The notes: generated by a model not told the origin, from the letters alone. DNA of 64,000 nucleotides from SABI01 sp963663665 (GCA_963663665.2 CAXXKP010000006.1:62001-126000); one strand, 5' to 3'; positions 51,307 through 60,471 are shown, numbered from the stretch's first letter. Translations and numbers: made by a program.

Positions 51307-52809
51307 TTAAATAGCGTGAGACTCAATAAATAATTGAATCTCCTCTTCGTTTGCATCAGAGGAAACAAATTCTTTAATGATTCTTCCTCTGTTCATGACA
51401 AGTACTCGATTACAATTATAGAGTACTTCTGATATTTCATCAGAGATGATAATGACGCCTACCCCTTGTTGAGCAAGTTTCTTAATTACATCATGGATAC
51501 TTCTTTTAGCAGCGATATCTATTCCGACAGTTGGATTATCGAGTATGAATAATTTTGGTTTTGTTGCAATCCATTTTGCAAGAACAACTCTTTGTTGATT
51601 CCCACCTGAGAGGGTTTTCACTGGAGAGTCAACTGAAGGAACTTTAATCTTTAATTCATCCACCCACTTCTCAATGCTATCATCTACACGTTTTTTATCG
51701 ATAAACTTTGCTGAGGTGAGAAGACGATCAAGAACGGTCATCACTACATTTTTCCCTACTGATTGATCTAAAACGAGCCCTTCAACAAGTCGATTTTCAG
51801 GAACATAGGCAATTCCATTTTGTAACGCCTCTTTTACAGACTTCACATTCACAACTTTGCCTTCGATACTCATCTGACCTGAATCAGGAGGGTTTAATCC
51901 AAAAAGACTCAAAGCTAATTCGGTTCTGCCAGAACCTAAAAGACCTGTGATACCCACGATTTCTCCTGGATATACATCCATACAAATATCCTTAAAATTC
52001 GCCTCTTTTGAGAAATTTTTAATTCCTAATAATGGCTGAGTGGATCTATCGGGCATTGTATGATACGGGGTATAAACCGTCGTAGTTCCTGTCATATAGT
52101 ACTCTATTTTCTTATCATCTAGGTCGCTACTGGAATAGCATCCAATTAATTTGCCATCTCTTAGAACAGTAACCCTACCTGCAACTTGCATTACTTCGTT
52201 GAGCTTATGACTAATAAATAAGGTGGAAATCCCTTTCTTCTTTAGATCAACAACCACAGCGAGAAGTGCATCGACCTCTTTTTTTGTAAGAGCTGTGGTA
52301 GGTTCATCCATTATGAGAAGCTTGACTTCCTTCGTTAATGCTCTTGAGATTGCGACAAGTTGGCGATCAGCCATAGTGAGCCTTGAGACTATCTGATCAA
52401 GTGGAATACTGATTCCGATCTTCTTCATTGCCTCTATTGCAATTCTACGAGATTTTCTCCATGAGACGAGCTGTGCCTTACTAGAGACAAGTTCACTCAT
52501 TGCTATGTTCTCTTGTACTGTGAGATTTGGGAAAAGGGAAAGATCTTGATAAATCACCTCAATCCCTTGTCGAATCGAGTCCATCGAATTAAGCTGATTT
52601 ACTTTTTTACCGGCTATCTCTATGAACGCCCCCGACTCTGGTTGCTCAACACCGGAGATGATTTTTACCAGTGTAGATTTTCCTGATCCGTTAGTTCCTG
52701 CAAGGCAATGAATCTCACCCTCACGGATTGAAAATTCGACATCATCAAGAGCCTTTACTCCAGTATACTGCTTATTGATATGTCGCATTGATAAAAACAA
52801 TGTCTCCAT
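51307..52809 (-). CDS. Rhamnose-type sugar ABC transporter ATPase, two nucleotide-binding domains
   Basis: A 500-residue RbsA/RhaT-type ATPase. Domain 1 (about 1-240) has Walker A GTNGSGKSTLVKI, a weak signature RLTMADRQLVAISRA and Walker B KLLIMDEPTTALT. Domain 2 (about 250-500) has the family Walker-A-like GLLGSGRTELALSLFG, the strong signature LSGGNQQRVVLAKW and Walker B LFILDNPTVGID, where Asn replaces the catalytic Glu. One ATP site may therefore be inactive, as is common in this class. A GAGG site precedes the ATG at 52809. Between it and the binding-protein gene lies a strong hairpin. Confidence 0.92.
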   Translation of the reverse strand: METLFLSMRHINKQYTGVKALDDVEFSIREGEIHCLAGTNGSGKSTLVKIISGVEQPESGAFIEIAGKKVNQLNSMDSIRQGIEVIYQDLSLFPNLTVQENIAMSELVSSKAQLVSWRKSRRIAIEAMKKIGISIPLDQIVSRLTMADRQLVAISRALTKEVKLLIMDEPTTALTKKEVDALLAVVVDLKKKGISTLFISHKLNEVMQVAGRVTVLRDGKLIGCYSSSDLDDKKIEYYMTGTTTVYTPYHTMPDRSTQPLLGIKNFSKEANFKDICMDVYPGEIVGITGLLGSGRTELALSLFGLNPPDSGQMSIEGKVVNVKSVKEALQNGIAYVPENRLVEGLVLDQSVGKNVVMTVLDRLLTSAKFIDKKRVDDSIEKWVDELKIKVPSVDSPVKTLSGGNQQRVVLAKWIATKPKLFILDNPTVGIDIAAKRSIHDVIKKLAQQGVGVIIISDEISEVLYNCNRVLVMNRGRIIKEFVSSDANEEEIQLFIESHAI

Positions 52810-52864
52810 ACAGCCTCTCTTTTATTACATAGTATTCTGATTTATTTCAACTTATAAAAGAGTC

Positions 52865-52887
52865 TCAGAGGCTATAATAGCCTCTGA
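52865..52887 (-). promoter_or_regulatory. Intercistronic hairpin after rhamnose-type binding-protein gene
   Basis: Ten perfect pairs, TCAGAGGCTA (52865-52874) with TAGCCTCTGA (52878-52887), and a TAA loop. It starts 19 bases after the binding-protein stop and lacks a T-run. It is the fourth hairpin of this kind in the window, always in the same relative place. Confidence 0.75.
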
Positions 52888-52906
52888 AGCTCTTTATCAT
52901 TATAGA

Positions 52907-53905
52907 TTAGAATCCGAAACTGTCTGCATTTTCTTTCGTAATATCCATCATAGCATCAACTTTGATGACATCACCTAACACTTCGACGTTTCCAACTCCA
53001 GGTATTGATGTAAGTGTAGAGAAGTCTCCACCATCAAGCATGTATTTTGCGACCCATGAGAGTGAATATCCAGCATCTTTTGGATCCCAGAGAATTCCTT
53101 TAGTCATTGAACCATCTTTAAGATATGGTGCTGCATGTCCAGGAATAACTGTACCGACAACTGCTACTTTTCCAATTTTGCCTTTCTCTTTAAGTGCTTG
53201 AGCAGCTCCTGGAGGCCCTAGTGACCCAAAGCCTATGATACCTTTCAAATCAGGATAGGTTTTTAGTAATTCAAGGGTCTTTTGTTTTGAAAGCTCTTGA
53301 TCTTCTCCGCAAGGAATTCTCGTTGTTACGAGTTCAAGATCAGGGTATGTAGCAGCAGCATATTTCAATCCTTCATCAACCCATAGGTTGTGCAATGGAA
53401 CTGTGAGTCCACCTACAAATACCGCATACTGTCCTTTTGTCCCCATTCCTTCAACAAGCATGTCCCAGGTTCTTTTGGCAAAAGCAACGTTATCAATCAA
53501 TTCGATATCAACGTCTTTTCCACTTTGATCAGGTGATTCATGAGTAAGAATTAGGATACCTTTGTCTCGAGCTTTTTTGAAAACAGGCTCTAAGGCTTTA
53601 GCATCATTAGGAGTGATACAAATAGCATCTACACCTTTACTGATGAGGTCCTCTACCATTTTCACTTGCTGAGCAGGATCAGCATCAGCTGGTCCAATTT
53701 GGTATGCATTGATTCCAAGTTCATTCTTAGCTTGAACCACACCTTCTTCTAACCGGTTGAACCAAGGTATTCCGGTTATCTTTACAACAGTGACAATCTC
53801 ATACTGCTTAGCAGTATCTTTACCACCTTGAGCAAATAGTGATGATGTACAACAAAGGGCTAGTACTAACATCACAAACACCACGTATTTCACACTCTTA
53901 TGCAT
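52907..53905 (-). CDS. Rhamnose-type sugar-binding protein (RhaS/LsrB-like)
   Basis: A 332-residue exported Peripla_BP_4 protein. The signal peptide VKYVVFVMLVLALCCTSSLF ends in FAQGG, the pattern shared with other binding proteins here. The mature domain shows IVTVVKITGIPWFNRLEEGV, QVKMVEDLISKGVDAICITP and LILTHESPDQSGKDVDIE, as in RhaS-type and LsrB-type proteins. AAAGGAGGT lies six bases before the ATG. It follows the aldolase gene, with a 16-bp palindrome in the gap. The ligand is L-rhamnose or a related deoxysugar from context. Confidence 0.9.
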   Translation of the reverse strand: MHKSVKYVVFVMLVLALCCTSSLFAQGGKDTAKQYEIVTVVKITGIPWFNRLEEGVVQAKNELGINAYQIGPADADPAQQVKMVEDLISKGVDAICITPNDAKALEPVFKKARDKGILILTHESPDQSGKDVDIELIDNVAFAKRTWDMLVEGMGTKGQYAVFVGGLTVPLHNLWVDEGLKYAAATYPDLELVTTRIPCGEDQELSKQKTLELLKTYPDLKGIIGFGSLGPPGAAQALKEKGKIGKVAVVGTVIPGHAAPYLKDGSMTKGILWDPKDAGYSLSWVAKYMLDGGDFSTLTSIPGVGNVEVLGDVIKVDAMMDITKENADSFGF

Positions 53906-53924
53906 GAAATGACCTCCTTTACAG

Positions 53925-53940
53925 GCACAATATATTGTGC
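53925..53940. promoter_or_regulatory. Perfect 16-bp palindrome before the binding-protein gene
   Basis: GCACAATATATTGTGC lies between the aldolase stop and the binding-protein ribosome site. With no loop bases to spare it is more like a protein-binding DNA site than an RNA hairpin. The factor is unknown. Confidence 0.5.
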
Positions 53941-53975
53941 ACTGCTATTAATGATGAAATAGAAAAGAATATTTC

Positions 53976-54638
53976 CTATTTCCCTTGACCATAGTAATTC
54001 TTTGCAAAGAACTGCATCGCTCTCATATCTTCCTCAGAAATCTCTTTTGGCTCTCCAATGATAGAGGCAAGGATATAGGTGTGAGCAGATTTTTCAACAA
54101 CATGACAAATCTTTAGAGCAGAAGGAACATCACTTCCAACACATACCGTCCCATGATTTGGGATCAACACTGCATTTCTGTCTCCTAGTCCTTTGACAAC
54201 ATTCGCTGCTAATTCAGGAGTTCCTGGAAGAGAATATTCACAGTTGATTACTTTATCTCCAACTATCTGGACAAAGTCTTCACTGATTCCTGGGATATCC
54301 TTACCTGTTACAGCAAAGGCAGTCGAGTAAACAGGATGGGTATGTATTACGGCATGAACATCCTTTCTACTATTCATAATTGATATATGAAGTGCAAATT
54401 CTATTGAGGGCTTCCTTGTCCCTTCAACAATTTCCATATCACTATTCATCACTACAATGTCATCAGAAGTAATTTCTTCATATGGCATCCCACTAGGTTT
54501 AATATAAATAAGACCTGTTTCAGTATCTCTAATACTAATATTTCCCCAAGTTCCAACGGTGAGGCCTAGTTCAACCATTTTATTACCGGCATCAACAACC
54601 TGCTGTTTGTACGCAGATTTTATAGATCCGTTTTCCAT
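53976..54638 (-). CDS. Class II (zinc) aldolase, L-fuculose/rhamnulose-1-phosphate type
   Basis: A 220-residue aldolase/adducin-family enzyme that splits a deoxyketose-1-phosphate into dihydroxyacetone phosphate and lactaldehyde. The zinc ligands lie in VIHTHPVYSTAFA and ALIPNHGT-like VLIPNHGTVCVG, with a phosphate-binding LTVGTWGNISIRD. At 220 residues it matches FucA (about 215) more than E. coli RhaD (about 274). AAGGAG precedes the ATG. It is the first gene of the operon with the rhamnose-type transporter and rhamnulokinase. It probably acts on rhamnulose-1-phosphate here, with fuculose-1-phosphate as the alternative. Confidence 0.87.
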   Translation of the reverse strand: MENGSIKSAYKQQVVDAGNKMVELGLTVGTWGNISIRDTETGLIYIKPSGMPYEEITSDDIVVMNSDMEIVEGTRKPSIEFALHISIMNSRKDVHAVIHTHPVYSTAFAVTGKDIPGISEDFVQIVGDKVINCEYSLPGTPELAANVVKGLGDRNAVLIPNHGTVCVGSDVPSALKICHVVEKSAHTYILASIIGEPKEISEEDMRAMQFFAKNYYGQGK

Positions 54639-54940
54639 GTGTATCTCCTTTTATGCTAAGCATAGTATAAATGTTATTTATTTAACTTATTTGTTAACTT
54701 TAAACCACTTTTCGAGTACTGTCAAATAGTATTTTTCTAGTTTTTTCTGTAATAATTCCAATATTACATATGTTTTACTATGTTATTACCTTTATTGATG
54801 TAATTTACTAAGATTTGAATGTACTATTTAAAAACTTTATGTTAATTATTTAACATTTTTCTTTATTATTGATTAAAAGACTGATATACTGTAGACACAT
54901 ATAAGGAGAATAGGAATTATCACCGAGCAGGGATCATAAT
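54639..54940. promoter_or_regulatory. Divergent control region of rhamnose-type operon and DeoR gene
   Basis: For the minus-strand operon TTGACA (54725-54720) and TAAAGT (54702-54697) are 17 bases apart. Between them and the start lies GTTATTTATTTAACTTATTT continuing to GTTAAC (54673-54698), a GTTAA-type operator. A separate dyad GTTAATTATTTAAC lies at 54841-54854, and a TATACT -10 candidate for the DeoR gene lies near 54885. The block is very AT-rich. Confidence 0.65.
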
Positions 54941-55711
54941 ATGACAAAAACAGAGCGCTTAGAGCGAATTACTGATTACACAAGAATTAATACCTCAGCG
55001 ACAATTCAAGAACTTACGGATATTCTCAAGGTATCCCATATGACAATTAGACGAGATGTAATCTCTCTTGAAGAAAAAGGAGTTCTAACAGTTATTCATG
55101 GCGGTGTGATTTTTAATGATGACACCCACACTGATGGATATCGAATGTCTTTAGCTAGAACCAACATGCTCGAAGAAAAACAAAAAATTGCAAGAAAGGC
55201 AGTCTCTCTCATTGAGCCAAACGATACAATCATCATAGATGCAGGTTCTACTGGAGAACTTATTGCAACATTCCTTCCACAAGATATCCCTTTAACTGTT
55301 ATCTGCTATGCCCTAAATATTGCAATTATTGTTGCAAAGAAACCTAACTGTACATTAATTGTATCAGGTGGGTACTATCACGAAAGTTCGATGGTTTTAG
55401 AGAGTCCGGAAGGACTTGAATTACTTAAGCAAAATAGAGCAAATAAAGCATTCATTACAGCAAGCGGGGTGAGTACTTCACTTGGAATTACCTGCTCTAA
55501 TTTCTTTGAAAGAGCAGTAAAACACGCAGCGTTAAAATCGTGTCATACGAGTGTCCTTGTTGCAGATTCTTCGAAATTCAATGTAATTAAATCGGGTCAT
55601 TTTGCTGATATAACAGATTTTGATATAATTATTACAGACAAAGGAATATCTGAAGAATGCTTAACTTCAATCAAGGAAACAAGTAATAAAACACTATTAA
55701 TAGTTGGTTAA
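54941..55711 (+). CDS. DeoR-family transcriptional regulator of the rhamnose-type operon
   Basis: A 256-residue DeoR/GlpR-type protein. The winged helix is visible in TIQELTDILKVSHMTIRRDV followed by VIHGGV; the sensor domain has IIIDAGSTGELIATFLP, LIVSGGYYHESSMVLESPEG and VLVADSSKFNVIKSGH. It is divergent from the aldolase gene and is the obvious regulator of that operon. Its own upstream dyad suggests autoregulation. The HAD phosphatase follows on the same strand. Confidence 0.92.
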   Translation: MTKTERLERITDYTRINTSATIQELTDILKVSHMTIRRDVISLEEKGVLTVIHGGVIFNDDTHTDGYRMSLARTNMLEEKQKIARKAVSLIEPNDTIIIDAGSTGELIATFLPQDIPLTVICYALNIAIIVAKKPNCTLIVSGGYYHESSMVLESPEGLELLKQNRANKAFITASGVSTSLGITCSNFFERAVKHAALKSCHTSVLVADSSKFNVIKSGHFADITDFDIIITDKGISEECLTSIKETSNKTLLIVG

Positions 55712-55763
55712 AAAAACTATCTTGTATAGTCTATTTCATGGTTGTATGCTACATTTCCTTATT

Positions 55764-56507
55764 ATGAGTTATAAAGGAATCATATTCGACAAAGACGGCA
55801 CCCTCTTTGATTATTATACGGTTTGGTCACCGGTCATGCGTACAAGTATGTCTAAAATTCTGGCAACAATGGAAAAAGATGATGACAAAGAGTTAGAAAA
55901 GGAGCTCCTTTTTTTGATAGGTATAGGGGAACATGATATCAATCCCAAAGGATTAATTTTTATTCATAACAAGGCAATTGCCCTTTTTAATCTTTTTATC
56001 TTTTGCAAAATGAACCACCTTCACTACAGAAAGCTTGTTTCTGCATTGATGACAAAATACTACGACGCAAAGGAACTCTTAAAAGATTCTCTCATAACTC
56101 ACACCGATGAAAACCGTCTTTTACCTCTGTTCACAAAACTGAAAGAATATGGATATATCATTGGAGTTGTTACAAGTGATAATGCGAACAGTACAAAAGT
56201 GTGTCTTGATCATTTTAGTATAACCCCATTCATATCGATGATTTCTACGTATGATGACCACTATAAAAGAAAACCCAACCCTAATGTCTTCCAAGTATTT
56301 TGTGAAAAGTTCTCTCTCGCACCAGAAGAGGTTGTTGTTGTAGGAGATGCCTCTGTTGATATGAGATTTGCAAAGAGGGGAAAAGCTGGCTATAAAATAG
56401 CAGTACTCACGGGATCTAAGAATGAAAAAAGCCTCAACAGACTCGCCGATGTTGTCTACCCGACAGTATTGAATTTATTGGAAGATAAGAAATTGTTTAC
56501 AAAATAA
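55764..56507 (+). CDS. HAD-superfamily hydrolase (phosphoglycolate-phosphatase-like)
   Basis: A 247-residue HAD phosphatase. Motif I is IIFDKDGTLFD, motif II GVVTSDNANS, motif III YKRKPNPNVF and motif IV VVVGDASVDMRFAKR. The cap lies between residues about 20 and 100. I start at the ATG at 55764, nine residues before the catalytic Asp; the frame extends to a TTG at 55704, but no start in the region has a good ribosome site. It follows the DeoR gene and probably dephosphorylates a sugar phosphate or overflow intermediate of the adjacent pathway. Confidence 0.86.
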   Translation: MSYKGIIFDKDGTLFDYYTVWSPVMRTSMSKILATMEKDDDKELEKELLFLIGIGEHDINPKGLIFIHNKAIALFNLFIFCKMNHLHYRKLVSALMTKYYDAKELLKDSLITHTDENRLLPLFTKLKEYGYIIGVVTSDNANSTKVCLDHFSITPFISMISTYDDHYKRKPNPNVFQVFCEKFSLAPEEVVVVGDASVDMRFAKRGKAGYKIAVLTGSKNEKSLNRLADVVYPTVLNLLEDKKLFTK

Positions 56508-56513
56508 AAGAGC

Positions 56514-56542
56514 TAAGAATAGATAATTTATCTTGATTCTTA
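56514..56542. terminator. Bidirectional terminator between HAD and class II aldolase genes
   Basis: TAAGAATAGATAA pairs with TTATCT and ATTCTTA, with a TG bulge (13 pairs). A T-rich tail follows on the minus strand, with a weaker one on the plus strand. The location between convergent genes fits. Confidence 0.7.
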
Positions 56543-56581
56543 ACTGCTTTATTATGATAAAGTGAGGTGTAATTATCTTAA

Positions 56582-57442
56582 TTATTTTGCCTTACCAGCA
56601 CTTCCAAAGACTTCCATTCTTTGTTCAACTGCTCCTTGGAAAGCATTCATCATTACCCAACTAATGCTTGCCATGTCTTGATAGGAACCATTTAGCTCTT
56701 TCATATGCTTTTCCAGTGCTTTGTAAGAAGCAACACTAGAACCAGTATAAAAGTTAATCTTACATATTCCCAGTGCTATTGCTTTCCTAAAATCATCATC
56801 AGATATACCCGAGCCACCGTGTAGTACTAAAGGAACATCAGTAACATTTGCGATATCTTTCAATAGTTCAAATTGCAGATTTGGCTCACCTTTATAAAAT
56901 CCATGAACATTACCTATTGAAATAGCAAGTGCGTCAACTCTCGTCGCATCTACATAAGGTTTTACTATTTCAAGTGAAGTGTATAAGGCAGTATCTGATC
57001 CATCTACATCCTCTGTACCTTCAAGTCCACCGATAACCCCTAATTCCCCTTCTAATGAGACTCCAAGAGGATGAATCATATCTGCAAATTCTTTTGTTTT
57101 TCTTATATTCTCTTCATAGGTATATTGAGTTGCATCGAACATAATAGAACTAAACCCATACCTAAAGGCTTTCATTACCCCATCATCACTTATACCATGG
57201 TCAAGATTTACAACTACAGGGACTGTGGCGCTTTTTGCTGCATGTATAATAGCAGGATAAAAGTTATCTATATCCACATCATTAAACGAGACTTCAGCAA
57301 CATTGATGATAACTGGAGAGTTCTTTTTCTCCGCTGCCCTAATAATAGGGGAAAGACATAATGGGTTTGTAATATTAAATGCACCAACAGCATATTTCCC
57401 TGATTGCGCTTTAGTTAATACCTCACGTAACGATACGAGCAT
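56582..57442 (-). CDS. Class II fructose/tagatose-bisphosphate aldolase
   Basis: A 286-residue zinc aldolase. The catalytic and metal segments are VVVNLDHGISDDGVMKAF, SIMFDATQ, SLEGELGVIGG, ISIGNVHGFYKG and LVLHGGSGISDDDF. This is the ketose-bisphosphate aldolase family, close to GatY/KbaY and class II Fba. AAAGGAG precedes the ATG at 57442. It begins 11 bases after a PfkB kinase, so the two probably phosphorylate and cleave one hexose phosphate. Whether it is the glycolytic aldolase or tagatose-specific is open. Confidence 0.9.
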   Translation of the reverse strand: MLVSLREVLTKAQSGKYAVGAFNITNPLCLSPIIRAAEKKNSPVIINVAEVSFNDVDIDNFYPAIIHAAKSATVPVVVNLDHGISDDGVMKAFRYGFSSIMFDATQYTYEENIRKTKEFADMIHPLGVSLEGELGVIGGLEGTEDVDGSDTALYTSLEIVKPYVDATRVDALAISIGNVHGFYKGEPNLQFELLKDIANVTDVPLVLHGGSGISDDDFRKAIALGICKINFYTGSSVASYKALEKHMKELNGSYQDMASISWVMMNAFQGAVEQRMEVFGSAGKAK

Positions 57443-57453
57443 AGATGACTCCT

Positions 57454-58398
57454 TTATTTTTTATAACGAGATATTCTGCTTATCACAGATTCGATTGATG
57501 AAATATGCCCTGATGCTCCTAGAAACATTGCATTCATTCCTGCAACAGTATTAGCAAATAAGGCAATATACTCAAGTGACCATTCTTGAAGTAATCCATA
57601 AATACAGGCGGCGACAAAACTGTCGCCACATCCGGTGGTATCGACTACGTCAATAGATTCAACAGGTGATACCATCTTCCTGATATCTTTTGAGTAAATG
57701 TAACACCCCTGTTCACCCATTTTTATAATGATAGTATTAGCCCCTTTGAGAGAAAGTTCTTCACAAATAGAGTCCACACTATTCTTACCTGTCAAAGAGG
57801 AAACCTCCTCATAACTTGGTACAAAAAGATCGATGAATGGTAAAAGAGGTTCAAGAACACTGAACCCTAATTTCAGAGTATCACAAGTAAGATCTAGAAT
57901 AGTTGTTACATCACAGGATTTAGCTTTCTGCAACATTTCCGGTACCCCAATACGGTCAAACCGAGGCATGACAAAAAGGCTGCCAATTGAAAGAACCTTT
58001 GCCCTCTCAAGAATTTCCATATCTGAAGTATCTGGAGTATAGGATATCCCATACCCACGATCAAACATAAAATGGCGCTGTCCATCATCTTGGACCAAAA
58101 CAACTGATGAGACAGTATCGCCTTGTTTCATCGATATAGAATCAGTAATAATTGAATACTTTTTACAGACATTTTGAAGATATTCTGATTTCCAATCATT
58201 GCCAAAGAAAGATATGAGAGCAGTGCGTAACCCAAGAGTTGATGCGGTTACTGCTTGATTTAAGGCATCTCCACCATGATTTACAATAATACGGTCAATT
58301 GGAGTACTATCGACTTGAAAAATCTTTGGGGTAATATTTCCTGAAAGAGTGATATCTAAACAGCTCACTCCAGCACATACAACATCAATGTCTTTCAT
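57454..58398 (-). CDS. PfkB-family sugar kinase
   Basis: A 314-residue ribokinase-fold kinase. The N-terminal sheet starts IDVVCAGVSCLDITL, the substrate glycines are in RIIVNHGGDALNQAVTAS and the catalytic signature is VDTTGCGDSFVAACIYG. I choose the ATG at 58398, which gives the normal family length. A GTG at 58458 follows AAAGGA too closely and would add 20 unrelated residues, but cannot be ruled out. It is transcribed ahead of a class II aldolase. A sugar- or sugar-phosphate-kinase role is likely; the substrate is unknown. Confidence 0.88.
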   Translation of the reverse strand: MKDIDVVCAGVSCLDITLSGNITPKIFQVDSTPIDRIIVNHGGDALNQAVTASTLGLRTALISFFGNDWKSEYLQNVCKKYSIITDSISMKQGDTVSSVVLVQDDGQRHFMFDRGYGISYTPDTSDMEILERAKVLSIGSLFVMPRFDRIGVPEMLQKAKSCDVTTILDLTCDTLKLGFSVLEPLLPFIDLFVPSYEEVSSLTGKNSVDSICEELSLKGANTIIIKMGEQGCYIYSKDIRKMVSPVESIDVVDTTGCGDSFVAACIYGLLQEWSLEYIALFANTVAGMNAMFLGASGHISSIESVISRISRYKK

Positions 58399-58812
58399 AT
58401 GCGCTCTAGTATTAAACTTTTCGCGATAGATGTCTATAATCCCAGCAACAATATTCACAATTCCTTTAATAACTTGTTTGTAGAAATTTTATATCTCGTC
58501 TTGCAACACATAAATTGCAGGTTTTGATGTACTTAATTTATCACAAGTTATCTAACCAATGATAGTTTACTCATGTGATGATCTATCTTTCTTAGTAGCC
58601 CAGATAATGCTCATGAGAATACGCTATACCAAAAGGACTGCAAGTCTAGTTTTACTCTTAAATTTGGTGAATTTACTTGAATTTATTCCTTCTAATGTAT
58701 CTAATCGAAAAAATATCGGGAGCGTTTATCTAATCATCAACAGCCCTCTACTTGCACAGTAATTAAGAAATACTTTATGATAAACTACACATTATTTTCA
58801 AGGAGTCGATGA
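58399..58812. other. Divergent intergenic region with long-range inverted repeat
   Basis: ATAACTTGT (58469-58477) and ACAAGTTAT (58543-58551) form a perfect 9-bp inverted repeat 65 bases apart, flanking the likely kinase promoter. A 67-codon open frame at 58559-58762 has no recognisable features and I do not call it a gene. For the phosphofructokinase, TTGCAC (58752-58757) and TATGAT (58776-58781) are 18 bases apart. Confidence 0.5.
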
Positions 58813-60471
58813 ATGGATCATTCACCATTACAAAAAGCTAGATACGAATACCAACCAAAGTTACCTGCACTGCTGAGGAACCCTATACATTCGCTTATTG
58901 CAACAAAAGGGGATGCAACCTCACCACAAAGTGATGCAGATACAATCAAATCCCTTTTCCCACATACATATGGCCTTCCAAGAGTAAGTTTTGATGTAAC
59001 AAAAACTCTTGTCACACACAACCCTATTAACGTTGGTGTGATTCTTAGTGGAGGACAAGCACCAGGTGGTCATAATGTTATCTGTGGATTATATGATGCC
59101 TTAAAAAAAGCAAATTCTGAATCAAACCTCATTGGATTCCTTGGAGGTCCCTCGGGTATTTTAGAAGATTCGACTCTCACCATGGATGATGCTATCATCG
59201 ATGCCTATAGGAATACAGGAGGTTTCGATATCATTGGTAGTGGTAGAACAAAATTAGAATCAGCTGAACAATTTGAAACATGTAAGGTAGTGTGCGAAAA
59301 ACACAACATTACTTCCCTCGTTATTATTGGTGGAGACGATTCGAATACAAACGCAGCTGTACTCGCAGAATACTTTTTACATACCAATGCTGGCATTAGT
59401 GTCGTAGGGTGCCCTAAAACAATTGATGGTGACCTGAAAAATGAATTTATTGAAATATCCTTTGGTTTTGATACTGCTACAAAGACCTATAGCGAACTTA
59501 TTGGAAATCTTATGAGAGATGCTAACAGTTCAAAAAAATATTGGCATTTTATCAAACTTATGGGAAGAAGTGCTTCTCATATTGCTCTTGAATGTGCCTT
59601 ACAGACGCAACCAAATATTTGTTTAGTCAGTGAGGAGATCGAAGAAAAGAACATGAGTTTAGGTGAAGTAGTTGATTCTTTAGTGAATACCATCGTCGTA
59701 CGTGGAAATAAAGGACTTAACTATGGAATTATTTTAATCCCTGAAGGGGTTGTTGAATTTATTCCTGAAGTTAAGGTATTAATTAACAGTATCAACTCAC
59801 TCCTTGCAAAAGAAGAGACCTCATATAGTGTATTAAGTAGTTGGGACGATCAATATGCATTTGTTGCCTCTAAATTAGCGCCTCAAAGTAAAGAAGTATT
59901 CGCCTCCCTTCCTGTAGATATTCAAAAACAACTTCTTATGGACAGAGACCCACATGGAAACGTTCAAGTCTCGCGCATTGAAACAGAAAAAATGCTTATT
60001 TCCATGGTAACAACTCGACTCGTTGAATTAAAAAAGAGCGGCGAGTATAAGGGAAAATTCTCTGCATATAATCACTTCTTTGGATACGAAGGTCGCTGTG
60101 CATTCCCCTCTAACTTCGATGCTGATTATACCTACTCTCTTGGTTATAACGCATACTTGCTCCTTGCAAATAAGTGTAGTGGTTATATTTCAAGTGTAGG
60201 GAATCTTACAAGTCCAGCAGCAGAATGGACTGCCGGAGGATTTCCTATCACGATGATGATGAACATGGAAGAGCGCCACGGAGAGATGAAGCCTGTTATC
60301 AAGAAAGCTCTTGTAGAACTTGATGGCGCTCCTTTCAACTACTTTAAGAAGATGAGAGATACTTGGGCTGTGAATAGTGATTACATCTTCCCTGGTGCAA
60401 TTCAATACTTTGGTCCGTCTGAAGTATGTGATATCACAACACAGACTTTGAAATTAGAACAACAGAAATAA
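58813..60471 (+). CDS. pfp: Diphosphate-fructose-6-phosphate 1-phosphotransferase (beta type)
   Basis: A 552-residue PPi-dependent phosphofructokinase of the long form found in spirochaetes and plants. It reversibly converts fructose-6-phosphate and PPi to fructose-1,6-bisphosphate. The substrate segments are GVILSGGQAPGGHNVICGL, the PPi-specific IIGGDDSNTNAAVLAEYF, PKTIDGDLKNEFIEISFGFD with catalytic Asp and Lys, and FIKLMGRSASHIALECALQ. The Asp in GGDD and the Lys in PKTIDGD are the residues that mark PPi instead of ATP use. AAGGAG precedes the ATG. A strong terminator follows, so the gene is monocistronic. Confidence 0.95.
   Translation: MDHSPLQKARYEYQPKLPALLRNPIHSLIATKGDATSPQSDADTIKSLFPHTYGLPRVSFDVTKTLVTHNPINVGVILSGGQAPGGHNVICGLYDALKKANSESNLIGFLGGPSGILEDSTLTMDDAIIDAYRNTGGFDIIGSGRTKLESAEQFETCKVVCEKHNITSLVIIGGDDSNTNAAVLAEYFLHTNAGISVVGCPKTIDGDLKNEFIEISFGFDTATKTYSELIGNLMRDANSSKKYWHFIKLMGRSASHIALECALQTQPNICLVSEEIEEKNMSLGEVVDSLVNTIVVRGNKGLNYGIILIPEGVVEFIPEVKVLINSINSLLAKEETSYSVLSSWDDQYAFVASKLAPQSKEVFASLPVDIQKQLLMDRDPHGNVQVSRIETEKMLISMVTTRLVELKKSGEYKGKFSAYNHFFGYEGRCAFPSNFDADYTYSLGYNAYLLLANKCSGYISSVGNLTSPAAEWTAGGFPITMMMNMEERHGEMKPVIKKALVELDGAPFNYFKKMRDTWAVNSDYIFPGAIQYFGPSEVCDITTQTLKLEQQK

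Noticed and set aside
58559..58762. A 67-codon plus-strand frame in an intergenic region
   Set aside because: No ribosome site, no recognised motif, and it overlaps the region expected to hold promoters.
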